Below, one piece after another: positions 18,765-25,557 of a DNA stretch of 64,000 nt. The translations under genes were made by a program, and so were the position numbers. Source of the DNA: Rhodococcus sp. ABRD24 (GTDB lineage: Bacteria > Actinomycetota > Actinomycetes > Mycobacteriales > Mycobacteriaceae); the NCBI RefSeq assembly GCF_004328705.1, contig NZ_CP035319.1, positions 372,001-436,000 on the forward strand, in the 5' to 3' direction. The first letter of the stretch is position 1; each line of letters opens with the position of its first letter. A model generated the notes under the pieces. The model made no database searches and was not told the origin of the DNA. It saw only the letters and a program-made list of their open reading frames with translations.

Positions 18765-18794
18765 GCGGAAACACTCGGGGCGGAAACACTCGGG
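18765..18794. repeat. Two tandem copies of a 15-bp unit upstream of bioA
   Basis: GCGGAAACACTCGGG occurs twice head to tail without a mismatch. The left copy also pairs with GTTTCC just before it (GTTTCC-N4-GGAAAC, 18757-18772). The repeat sits in the 175-bp bioA leader, where tandem regulator sites could lie; it could equally be a neutral slippage duplication. Confidence 0.8.
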
Positions 18795-18843
18795 TGCGAC
18801 GAGTTCGCGACCCGACCCCGCGAAAGAAGCGACAAACGCGATA

Positions 18844-20091
18844 TCAGTGCGCGACCGGACACTTTCCGCTGTAGTCAACCTGCAGTTCCTTGATCCCGTT
18901 GATCCACCCTGATCGCAGCCGGCGCGGATCACCGAGCTTGGTGATGTCGGGCATGCGGTCGGCGATCGCATTGAACATCAGCTCGATCTCCATCCGTGCC
19001 AGGTTCGCGCCGATGCAGTAGTGCGCGCCGGTACCCCCGAAGCTCAAGTGGTCGTTGTCCGTTCGCGTGATATCGAATGCCGTCGGATTGGCGAACACGT
19101 CCTCGTCGAAGTTGGCGGACGAGTAGAACATCACCACCCGATCGCCCTTGCGAATCGCCTGACCACCGAGCTCTGTGTCGCACAGTGCAGTTCGCTGGAA
19201 CCCCACCACCGGTGTGGCCCAACGGATGATCTCGTCGACGGCGGACATCGGACGCTCGCGCTTGTACAGCTCCCATTGGTCGGGGTTGTCCATGAAGGCA
19301 AGGATGCCGTGGGTGATGGCGTTGCGGGTGGTCTCGTTCCCGGCAACCGCGAGCAGAAGCACGAAGAAGCCGAAGTCTTCGGAATTGAGTGCGTCGCCGT
19401 CGATGTCGGCCTCGACGAGCGTGGTGAGAATGTCGTCGGCCGGGCACTTACGGCGCTCCTCCGCCATGGCATACGCATAGCCCAGCAGCTCCGCCGATGC
19501 CGTCGCCGACTCGTCACCGTACTCGGGATCGTCGTAACCCATCATTTGATTGGACCAGTCGAAGATCTTGCTGCGGTCGTCCTGCGGCACACCGATCAAT
19601 TCGGCGATGGCCTGCAGCGGAAGTTCCGCCGCGACCTGCGCGACGAAGTCGCCCGACCCGGCGGCGATGGCCTCCGAGACGATCTTCTCGGCGCGCGCGG
19701 CCAGCGCCGGACGCAGGCTGGCGATGGCGCGCGGGGTGAAGCCACGGGCGATGATCTTGCGTAGCTTGGTGTGCTCCGGGGCATCCTTGTTCACGAGCAG
19801 GTGCCGCATGAGTTCGACTGTCTCGCGGGGTATGTCGTCGGAGAACCGAGCGATCGCCGTGTTCTCCCACGTCGAGAACACCTCGCTGTTGCGCGAGACT
19901 TCTTTGACGTCGGCGTGCCGAGTCACCGCCCAGTACCCAGCATCCGGATACCCACCCTTCGTCGGCGGCTGTTCGACCCACCACACGGGAGCCGTCTTCC
20001 GGAGTTCCGCGAACTCCTCGATCGGCAACCTCGTCTCGTACACATCGGGGTCGGTGAAGTCGAAACCTTCTGGAATACGGGGAATTGCCAC
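18844..20091 (-). CDS. Cytochrome P450, CYP125-like
   Basis: 415 residues. The I-helix motif is AVAGNETTRN, the K-helix ExxR lies in DEIIRWATP, and the haem loop is FGGTGAHYCIGANLAR with Cys359 as thiolate ligand. The N-terminal GFDFTDPDVY and C-terminal GKCPVAH closely resemble M. tuberculosis CYP125, which hydroxylates the terminal carbon of cholesterol or cholest-4-en-3-one side chains. A related role on sterol, terpenoid or branched alkyl substrates is likely but not proven. The GTG at 20091 is preceded by AAGGAG at good spacing; the longer frame upstream is not needed. Ferredoxin partners are not adjacent. The PucR-type gene lies 150 bp upstream on the same strand. Confidence 0.9.
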   Translation of the reverse strand: MAIPRIPEGFDFTDPDVYETRLPIEEFAELRKTAPVWWVEQPPTKGGYPDAGYWAVTRHADVKEVSRNSEVFSTWENTAIARFSDDIPRETVELMRHLLVNKDAPEHTKLRKIIARGFTPRAIASLRPALAARAEKIVSEAIAAGSGDFVAQVAAELPLQAIAELIGVPQDDRSKIFDWSNQMMGYDDPEYGDESATASAELLGYAYAMAEERRKCPADDILTTLVEADIDGDALNSEDFGFFVLLLAVAGNETTRNAITHGILAFMDNPDQWELYKRERPMSAVDEIIRWATPVVGFQRTALCDTELGGQAIRKGDRVVMFYSSANFDEDVFANPTAFDITRTDNDHLSFGGTGAHYCIGANLARMEIELMFNAIADRMPDITKLGDPRRLRSGWINGIKELQVDYSGKCPVAH

Positions 20092-20241
20092 GCCAAACTC
20101 CTTCGCTCGGGATCCGTCGACGGCCACACACTTGCGAACACGCCGATCGTCACACGGTTCCGCGCCGCCCCGCTTGGCCGATTCCCCCAGCCGCGCGCAG
20201 TTGCTTTGTACATTTCGCACATGTGCCGCCCTACAGGTGAA

Positions 20242-21453
20242 TCACCGGCCGAAGGCGTCGAAACACTTCAACGCAAGTTCGAGATTCAAACGCCGAGCGA
20301 GCAGGTCACGGCCGAGCGTCTCCTCGACCCGCTGGATGCGGTACCGCACCGTGTTCTTGTGGACGCCCAGCCGACGAGCGGCGGCCTCCTGGTTGCCGTG
20401 GCACGCGAGCACCTCTCGCAGCGTGTCACGGAGCCGTTCCGCTGTAGTGTCCTCGCCGAGCAGTCCGTCGAGCTCACGGCCGACGAGGGCGGCCATTGCG
20501 GCCGGGTCGGCCGACAGCATCGAGACCACCTCGATGTCACGGTAACGGGTAACTGTTGTCTGACGCCGTCCTGACTCCGCGATCCGCTGCGCCGCGCGGG
20601 CCTCTCGGTGACTGCGCCGGAACCCGTCGATTCCCGACGAAGGCTCACCCAGCGCCAGGCGAACTCCGGCAGGTGCCGACAACGGCCCCGTTGTCAGCGG
20701 CTCGACATCGGACTCGCCGTGCGCGATCCACGCCCACACCCCGTGTGCACCGGAGGGAACCGACAGGGTGCGGCGTCCCCCCGCCACACGGGAAACGACC
20801 GATTCCAGCGAACCGGCGAACGGCGCCGCCCCCTCGACCCAGGCCACGACAGCTGTGTGCGTGCGATGCAGCGGATACCCGAGCCGCGCCGAGTCCTGGG
20901 TGGCGTGGCCGCCGCCGTCCAGGATCTCGCGGACAGTCGCCAACCGGGACGCGAAGGCGCCCTGCAGGAGCCGCTCCCGCTCCCGCGAGTAGGTAGCTGC
21001 GAGTTCGTCGAGCATGGCGTTGAGCAACTCACTCGTCTGCGCCCACACCGTGGTGAGCACCTCGAGCTTGAAGTCGGAATCCAATCCCTCCTGCTCGACC
21101 AAACCCGATGTGAAACCCAGCATCGCGCGGTGGCCCGCATGGTAGAGCTGTGAGAGGACGCGCAGTTCCAGGCCGCGCTGGGCGATCGTTCGCGCAAGCG
21201 CATGCGCCTCCTCCGACACGGGTGTCGCCGCGGGACCGTCGGCCAGCGGCACACTCGCAACGAGAAACGCCTCGAGCTGACAGCGGATCGCCGCACGCAG
21301 ATCACGCTGCACCTCCGCGTCCGCAGCAAGCTCCGGCACGTCAGCAGCGAACGATTCCTCGAGGTCGGACAGGAAGGAAGTGAGATGCTCGCGCGTCATC
21401 GTCGTGGTCACGTAGTCGCGCAACCACAGTTCGGCACGCTGATCACGCTTCAC
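20242..21453 (-). CDS. PucR/CdaR-type transcriptional regulator
   Basis: 403 residues. The C-terminal PucR helix-turn-helix domain (about 335-395) shows LACHGNQEAAARRLGVHKNTVRYRIQRVEETLGRD. The preceding region looks like the GGDEF-related or RsbRD-like sensory part of CdaR-family regulators; the N-terminus is helical. Such proteins respond to small metabolites through the N-terminal region. It lies upstream of and co-directional with the P450, suggesting local control of oxidation of a still unknown substrate. Its start at 21453 faces the methyltransferase gene across a 124-bp divergent region that holds a tandem repeat. Confidence 0.85.
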   Translation of the reverse strand: MKRDQRAELWLRDYVTTTMTREHLTSFLSDLEESFAADVPELAADAEVQRDLRAAIRCQLEAFLVASVPLADGPAATPVSEEAHALARTIAQRGLELRVLSQLYHAGHRAMLGFTSGLVEQEGLDSDFKLEVLTTVWAQTSELLNAMLDELAATYSRERERLLQGAFASRLATVREILDGGGHATQDSARLGYPLHRTHTAVVAWVEGAAPFAGSLESVVSRVAGGRRTLSVPSGAHGVWAWIAHGESDVEPLTTGPLSAPAGVRLALGEPSSGIDGFRRSHREARAAQRIAESGRRQTTVTRYRDIEVVSMLSADPAAMAALVGRELDGLLGEDTTAERLRDTLREVLACHGNQEAAARRLGVHKNTVRYRIQRVEETLGRDLLARRLNLELALKCFDAFGR

Positions 21454-21493
21454 CGTTCACCCCCACCGGATTTCTACGGTCGTTTGGGCTCAT

Positions 21494-21523
21494 TGTGCAC
21501 GGATCAGGTGTGCACGGATCGGG
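21494..21523. repeat. Tandem 15-bp repeat in pucR/methyltransferase divergent region
   Basis: TGTGCACGGATCAGG is followed directly by TGTGCACGGATCGGG (one mismatch). Each copy contains the palindrome GTGCAC. Spacing of 15 bp is not a whole helical turn, so two sites would lie on different faces. A candidate regulator site or a slippage duplication. Confidence 0.7.
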
Positions 21524-21577
21524 CCCGGGCCCCGAATTACCGGATGATGCGTCCCAGCGAACAGTAGTGTTCCAGTC

Positions 21578-22036
21578 GTGGTCAACACTTCGCTGTCACC
21601 CCGGCTCGCGGCGATCGTCGATGCACTACCGCTCCGAGACGGGACAAGGGTGCTGGAGATCGGATGCGGACCGGGCGCCGCCGCGCGCGAGATCGCACGC
21701 CGCATCGGGACCGGGCACATTCTCGCAATCGACCGCTCGCCGAACGCGATTCGACAGGCCGTCAGAGGATCTCGAACGCAGATCGAGGCTGGAACCCTGA
21801 GCTTCCGTCAGGTCGCGGTCGAGCAGTTCGAACTTGCCGCCGACGAGGCACCGTTCGATATCGCCTTCGCCGTGCGGGTGGGCGCACTCGACGGGCGTCA
21901 TCCCGACGCGGGACTGCTCGCGGTCCGCAGGATCGCGGCAGCATTGGCCCCGGGCGGGAGACTCTTCATCGACGGCGGTGATCCACTTCGCGAACTTGCA
22001 CTGTCCGATCTGTCCGGCTCGACCGGGCACCCGTAG
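21578..22036 (+). CDS. Class I SAM-dependent methyltransferase
   Basis: 152 residues. Motif I is VLEIGCGPGAAAREIA (about residues 25-40), the acidic loop is ILAIDRSPNAI, and a post-I strand APGGRLFIDGG ends the fold. This is a minimal Rossmann-like methyltransferase lacking extra substrate-recognition domains; substrate unknown. The GTG at 21578 is used, with no strong Shine-Dalgarno. The gene is divergent from the pucR-type gene. It stops about 320 bp before the IS element, and the protein ends shortly after the last conserved strand, so a short C-terminal loss cannot be excluded. Confidence 0.75.
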   Translation: MVNTSLSPRLAAIVDALPLRDGTRVLEIGCGPGAAAREIARRIGTGHILAIDRSPNAIRQAVRGSRTQIEAGTLSFRQVAVEQFELAADEAPFDIAFAVRVGALDGRHPDAGLLAVRRIAAALAPGGRLFIDGGDPLRELALSDLSGSTGHP

Positions 22037-22355
22037 CACGCTGCACGGCCGACTCGAGAACCGTCGGTATCTCCCCCGGGGCCAGCATTGCTCCGTGAAC
22101 GACGCCACGCGCGCACGGGAGCAGATGACATGGTTCGCTAACCGAAACCGGGGGGCATTCGTCTTCGACGCCGAACTCGACGACGGGGCGATCGCTCACC
22201 TCCAGCAGCAGCTGCGCATCCCGGAGTCGCCGCAGACCGACAACGTCGAATTGGCCCGGACGTGTAGGGCCCGCTTCTCTCATTGATCAGAGGACCCTGC
22301 GCCGGGATCCGCGCGCCGGGACTGCCAGAAGGTCCGGCGCACGCGATCACCACCT
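22037..22355. other. Intergenic stretch next to IS element
   Basis: I see no supportable gene. A plus-strand frame running through 22080-22286 and a minus-strand frame 21966-22283 both have plausible composition but no recognised domain and overlap the methyltransferase end. It could be debris of a gene interrupted by the IS insertion. Confidence 0.45.
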
Positions 22356-22419
22356 GTTGCCTCATGTCAAGATGCCCGCGAAGCGTGATTCGTTGCCTCA
22401 TTTGTGGATGTCCGCGAGG
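22356..22419. repeat. Left end: two direct copies of IS end repeat
   Basis: Copies start at 22356 and 22392. Both begin GTTGCCTCAT and contain GATG-CCGCG (GATGCCCGCG and GATGTCCGCG). The 36-bp period puts them about 3.4 helical turns apart. They probably are transposase binding sites; the inner copy overlaps the 3' end of the transposase gene. Confidence 0.75.
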
Positions 22420-23611
22420 GAGTGGTGGCGGATCCGGGCTTCTTCGTCGGTGTTCGTTTACTGGTGGCGAGGGTGATCAACTCGGCGGTAAGGGCCTGGA
22501 TCTGTCGTTGGACCGCCGCGGGATTGACGCTCGCGTAGGCCGCATCGAGAGCGTCCTTCGTGTCGGCGGTCACCGCGGGGTGAGCGCTCGCACGCCGGTG
22601 TGGAGTGGTCGCGGTGTCGTACTTCTTGGTCACCTTCGCGCCGTCCCGAACCTTGGAGATCAGCTTCTGCTGCGGCGAGAAGAAGTTCGTCATATTCGAT
22701 TGCAGAACCCAAATCTTGTTGAGTAACAAAAGTTCCGCAGGAGTGTCGTAGCGAAGATAGCCGACAACGGTACGCACGATGGCCCAGTTCTTCTGCTCGA
22801 CGTGCGCACCATCATTCGAGTTCCCCGGCCGCGAGCGGGTGAACGTGATCTCCCGCCGTTCACACCACGCCAGCAGATGATGGTTGATGAACTCGCTGCC
22901 GTTGTCGGAGTCCACACCGAGCAGCGGGAACGGCAACACCCCGGCGATCTCGTCGAGCGCCGCGACCACCCACTTGAGGGCCTTGTTCGGCACCGACCGG
23001 TTCTCCGTCCACCCGGTGGCGATATCGGTCACCGTCAACGTGTACGCATGCTCATCGACCGCGTTCCCGCCCTCGTGACCGACCAGATCGATCTCCACGA
23101 ACCCCGGCACCGCATCGTCCCACTGCGCCCACGTCCGGATCGGTATCTGCGACTTGAGCAGCGATCCCGGCTTCGTGTGCGAGCGACCCTTGAGTTCGAG
23201 CGACTTGCGCTGCGGGGCCAGCCGCCGATCCACGGTCGCCGCCGACATCCGCACCAGCAACGCCGCGGTGTCGTCGTCGATGTCGAGTTCCCCGAACCGC
23301 CGCAACACCGGAACCAGCTCCGGCAGGATCGGGACAAGACGCTTCCCTGCCGGCATGCCGAGCACCGCCCAACAGAATGTCAGTGCTGTAACAACTTCCG
23401 AACCATACTTGACCGGACGTGGAGCCCGCGGACGCACCACCCGCGGCATCAGAGCAGACCGCAACATCCTGCGGGCATGATCACGATGCCACCCCGTCGT
23501 CGCGCACAACTCGTCGAGAATCCGGGACTTCCCTGACCTGTCGGCCCGGGCATATCGGGTCGCGATCGCCCTCGTCACAGACTTACGTTCCGCCATAGAC
23601 AGTCCCATCAC
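22367..23611 (-). CDS. DDE transposase with integrase (rve) core
   Basis: 414 residues. An N-terminal helix-turn-helix-like region (ATRYARADRSGKSRILDELC, then TGWHRDHARRML) is followed by the integrase core: D in VEIDLVGHEGG, D in GVDSDNGSEF, and E in HVEQKNW. The C-terminus is basic and low in complexity (SKRTPTKKPGSATTP). This architecture matches transposases usually described as integrase-catalytic-domain proteins of ISNCY- or IS481-like groups; I cannot fix the family by eye. It cuts and joins the element ends. The frame has no internal stop. The start is the ATG at 23611 or the ATG at 23608; an ATG at 23596 is also possible. Confidence 0.9.
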   Translation of the reverse strand: MMGLSMAERKSVTRAIATRYARADRSGKSRILDELCATTGWHRDHARRMLRSALMPRVVRPRAPRPVKYGSEVVTALTFCWAVLGMPAGKRLVPILPELVPVLRRFGELDIDDDTAALLVRMSAATVDRRLAPQRKSLELKGRSHTKPGSLLKSQIPIRTWAQWDDAVPGFVEIDLVGHEGGNAVDEHAYTLTVTDIATGWTENRSVPNKALKWVVAALDEIAGVLPFPLLGVDSDNGSEFINHHLLAWCERREITFTRSRPGNSNDGAHVEQKNWAIVRTVVGYLRYDTPAELLLLNKIWVLQSNMTNFFSPQQKLISKVRDGAKVTKKYDTATTPHRRASAHPAVTADTKDALDAAYASVNPAAVQRQIQALTAELITLATSKRTPTKKPGSATTPSRTSTNEATNHASRAS

Positions 23612-23655
23612 CCGGCCCTACCGCCCCCACCGGCATCGACCGGACCGACACGCCG

Positions 23656-23718
23656 CTACGCGGGCATTCTCGGATGAGTCAACGATGGGACCTACGCGGG
23701 CATCTTTGATGAGTCAAC
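23656..23718. repeat. Right end: two copies of IS end repeat
   Basis: Copies at 23656-23683 and 23691-23718 share CTACGCGGGCAT and GATGAGTCAAC. They are inverted relative to the left-end copies and lie in the transposase promoter region, so transposase binding may also autoregulate its gene. Confidence 0.78.
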
Positions 23719-23731
23719 GCGAACCATTGAC

Positions 23732-23747
23732 TCGAATATCAGTTCGA
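23732..23747. promoter_or_regulatory. LexA (SOS) box upstream of 13E12/HNH gene
   Basis: TCGAATATCAGTTCGA differs at one base from the mycobacterial SOS box TCGAAC-N4-GTTCGA. It ends 14 bp before the HNH gene ATG. LexA boxes in front of 13E12-repeat genes are known in M. tuberculosis, so DNA-damage induction is expected. The IS right end lies only 13 bp further upstream. Confidence 0.82.
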
Positions 23748-23761
23748 ACTAGACTCGTGCC

Positions 23762-25063
23762 ATGAATCCGGGGGGACTCAGCAACTCAGGCATCGCAGCC
23801 ACCGCGCTGCAGCCGGGTGACGTGTGCACGCTCCCCGAGATCTCGCTGCTGCAAGGCACACTCGAAGTGTCCCGTGAGATCGAACGCCTCGAAGCACTGC
23901 GTGTCGCAATGGTTGCCGAAATCGACGAGCGTGCCGTTTCGTTTGACGCCCTCGGATTCCGCAGTGTCAAACTGTGGCTGGCAGCGAACACACTGCTGGA
24001 AGTGCCGGCCGCAGCACGGATCCTGGCGCTGGGGAAGACGCTTCGCCGGCAACCCGACATCGCCGACGCATTCAGCGCCGGCACCGTGTCGGCCGAACAC
24101 GCCGCATTGATCGGCAAGTTCTGCGAGACCCCACCGCGCGGCATGCCTCACGAGGCTCTGGACTCGTGCCGAAAAGTCCTGCTGGACTGCGCCACCGGAC
24201 CGGCCGCAACCACGATGACCGTCCGCACCTGCATCGCGCGCCTCGAGCGGATCTTCGAATCCGACGAACTCCCACCGAGTGAGGACACCGACCGCAACGA
24301 GTTCCATGCCTCGAAGACCCTGAACGGACGCGTCGCCGTCAAGGGTGATCTCGATGCCGTCACCGGCGAGATGTTATTGACGGCGCTGTCGTCGCTCACC
24401 AAACCGCGTAACCCGGTCGACGATCCAGCGGGTGCCCGCACCCCGGCGCAGCGACGCGCCGACGCCTTCGCCGAGATCCTGCGCCGCTACCTCGACTCCG
24501 GTGACGCACCCATCGAAGGTGGGGAACGACCACACCTGTCCTTACATGTGAACGCCAGCGACCTCGCGCGGACCGAGACCGATCACGGGCACTGGGAGTC
24601 AGACAACGATCCGAATCTGTTCGGTGACAAAGACGTTGCGCAGGTGCCCCACATGGGGCCACTCACCATTGCGACCGCCCGCCGATTGGCCTGCGACTGC
24701 CACCTCACCCCGATTGTCATGGACGACGGCGTGCCCTTGAACCTGGGCCGCACCAGTCGGACTGTGTCCAAGAAGCAGCGCCGTGCGTTGATCGCTCGCG
24801 ACCATGGCTGCGCATTCCCCGGCTGCGGCGCACCACCCGCACACTGCGAAGGCCACCACGTCAAGCATTGGGCCGACGGCGGCCCCACCGACCTCGACAA
24901 CCTAGTGCTGTTGTGCCGCTACCACCACCATTTGCTGCACCACTCCCACTGGCAGGTAGAAGTCGGTGACGATCGAAAGCCGTGGTTCACACCACCCGCG
25001 TCAGTAGATCCCTACAAGAAGCCCATCCCCGCCCACAATCGGGCGGGACCACAAGCCGCCTGA
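23762..25063 (+). CDS. DUF222/HNH endonuclease domain protein (13E12 family)
   Basis: 433 residues. The DUF222 region covers about 30-330; the HNH domain near 345-405 shows CAFPGCGAPPAHCEGHHVKHW, then DNLVLLCRYHHHLLHH, with two Cys pairs and the catalytic His. Such genes are multicopy in rhodococci and mycobacteria, where they occur as 13E12 repeats; their role is unproven, with nuclease activity on DNA inferred from the HNH fold. The start ATG at 23762 lies close to the LexA box, implying a very short leader. The reading frame is intact. The last 63 bp overlap the convergent PepSY-like gene. Confidence 0.92.
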   Translation: MNPGGLSNSGIAATALQPGDVCTLPEISLLQGTLEVSREIERLEALRVAMVAEIDERAVSFDALGFRSVKLWLAANTLLEVPAAARILALGKTLRRQPDIADAFSAGTVSAEHAALIGKFCETPPRGMPHEALDSCRKVLLDCATGPAATTMTVRTCIARLERIFESDELPPSEDTDRNEFHASKTLNGRVAVKGDLDAVTGEMLLTALSSLTKPRNPVDDPAGARTPAQRRADAFAEILRRYLDSGDAPIEGGERPHLSLHVNASDLARTETDHGHWESDNDPNLFGDKDVAQVPHMGPLTIATARRLACDCHLTPIVMDDGVPLNLGRTSRTVSKKQRRALIARDHGCAFPGCGAPPAHCEGHHVKHWADGGPTDLDNLVLLCRYHHHLLHHSHWQVEVGDDRKPWFTPPASVDPYKKPIPAHNRAGPQAA

Positions 25064-25336
25064 CGCCGCGGCCCCCTGTCCGGATACGGGTTCATCCTCG
25101 ATGATGCGGCCCGTCTGGAGGTCGATCTCGATCTCTCGGTGGACTCCCTGGAGATCGACGAAGTCCACCTCGACGGTGGGCCGACCGTCTTCCTCGTCCA
25201 ACTCGACGCCGAGGACATCCGGCGGCGGCTCCTCGGCGTCGGCTACACCACCTCCGGCCACAAACACACCCACCCCGACCGCTACCGAACCCAGTACGGC
25301 AGCCACACCACGCACCACGACGCGGGCCGTGCGCAT
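25001..25336 (-). CDS. Exported PepSY-like small protein
   Basis: 111 residues. A signal peptide (MRTARVVVRGVAAVLGSVAV, cleaved probably after VADA near 34) is followed by one PepSY-like repeat: VLGVELDEEDGRPTVEVDFVD, then an EIDLQTGRIIEDEP strand typical of PepSY domains. PepSY proteins are extracytoplasmic and often act as inhibitors or folding aids; the target here is unknown. The ATG at 25336 has GAGGTG at proper spacing. The 3' end overlaps the HNH gene by 63 bp on the other strand; the C-terminal Gly-rich tail in that overlap is not part of the domain. Confidence 0.7.
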   Translation of the reverse strand: MRTARVVVRGVAAVLGSVAVGVGVFVAGGGVADAEEPPPDVLGVELDEEDGRPTVEVDFVDLQGVHREIEIDLQTGRIIEDEPVSGQGAAASGGLWSRPIVGGDGLLVGIY

Positions 25337-25557
25337 GAGAATCACCTCGTCCGAGAAAGGAAGTACCGTATCCACGCTACCGCCGTCAGCGCCTTCGATC
25401 GATGCGGACATCCGCGCACTTTCGGTAAATCATCGAGTTCCGTCCCGTCCGGACTTTCAAGGCAGCCATCCCGAATGCACGTCGGATCCGGTTTCCACGC
25501 CGGCAACAGCCGCAGTCGCGCGCGGCATCCGGATCATTCGGGCTAGGGTTTTGCAGC

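Larger units (their letters stand above)
22356..23718 (-). mobile_element. Insertion sequence with rve/DDE transposase, about 1.36 kb
   Basis: The element is bounded by related ends: GTTG.CTCAT followed by AAGATGCCCGCG on the left, and its inverted counterpart (CGCGGGCATCTT...ATGAGTCAAC) on the right. Each end carries two copies of the roughly 28-bp repeat. A single transposase gene fills the space. I found no convincing target-site duplication next to 22356 and 23718. The transposase frame is intact, so the element may still be active. It separates the methyltransferase from the 13E12/HNH gene. Confidence 0.82.

Noticed and set aside
20217..20226. GCACATGTGC palindrome between the pucR-type gene and the P450
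   Set aside because: Only 10 bp and about 125 bp from the P450 start; such sites occur by chance.
22345..23730. Target-site duplication flanking the IS
   Set aside because: Bases outside 22356 and 23718 show no convincing match of 2-10 bp.
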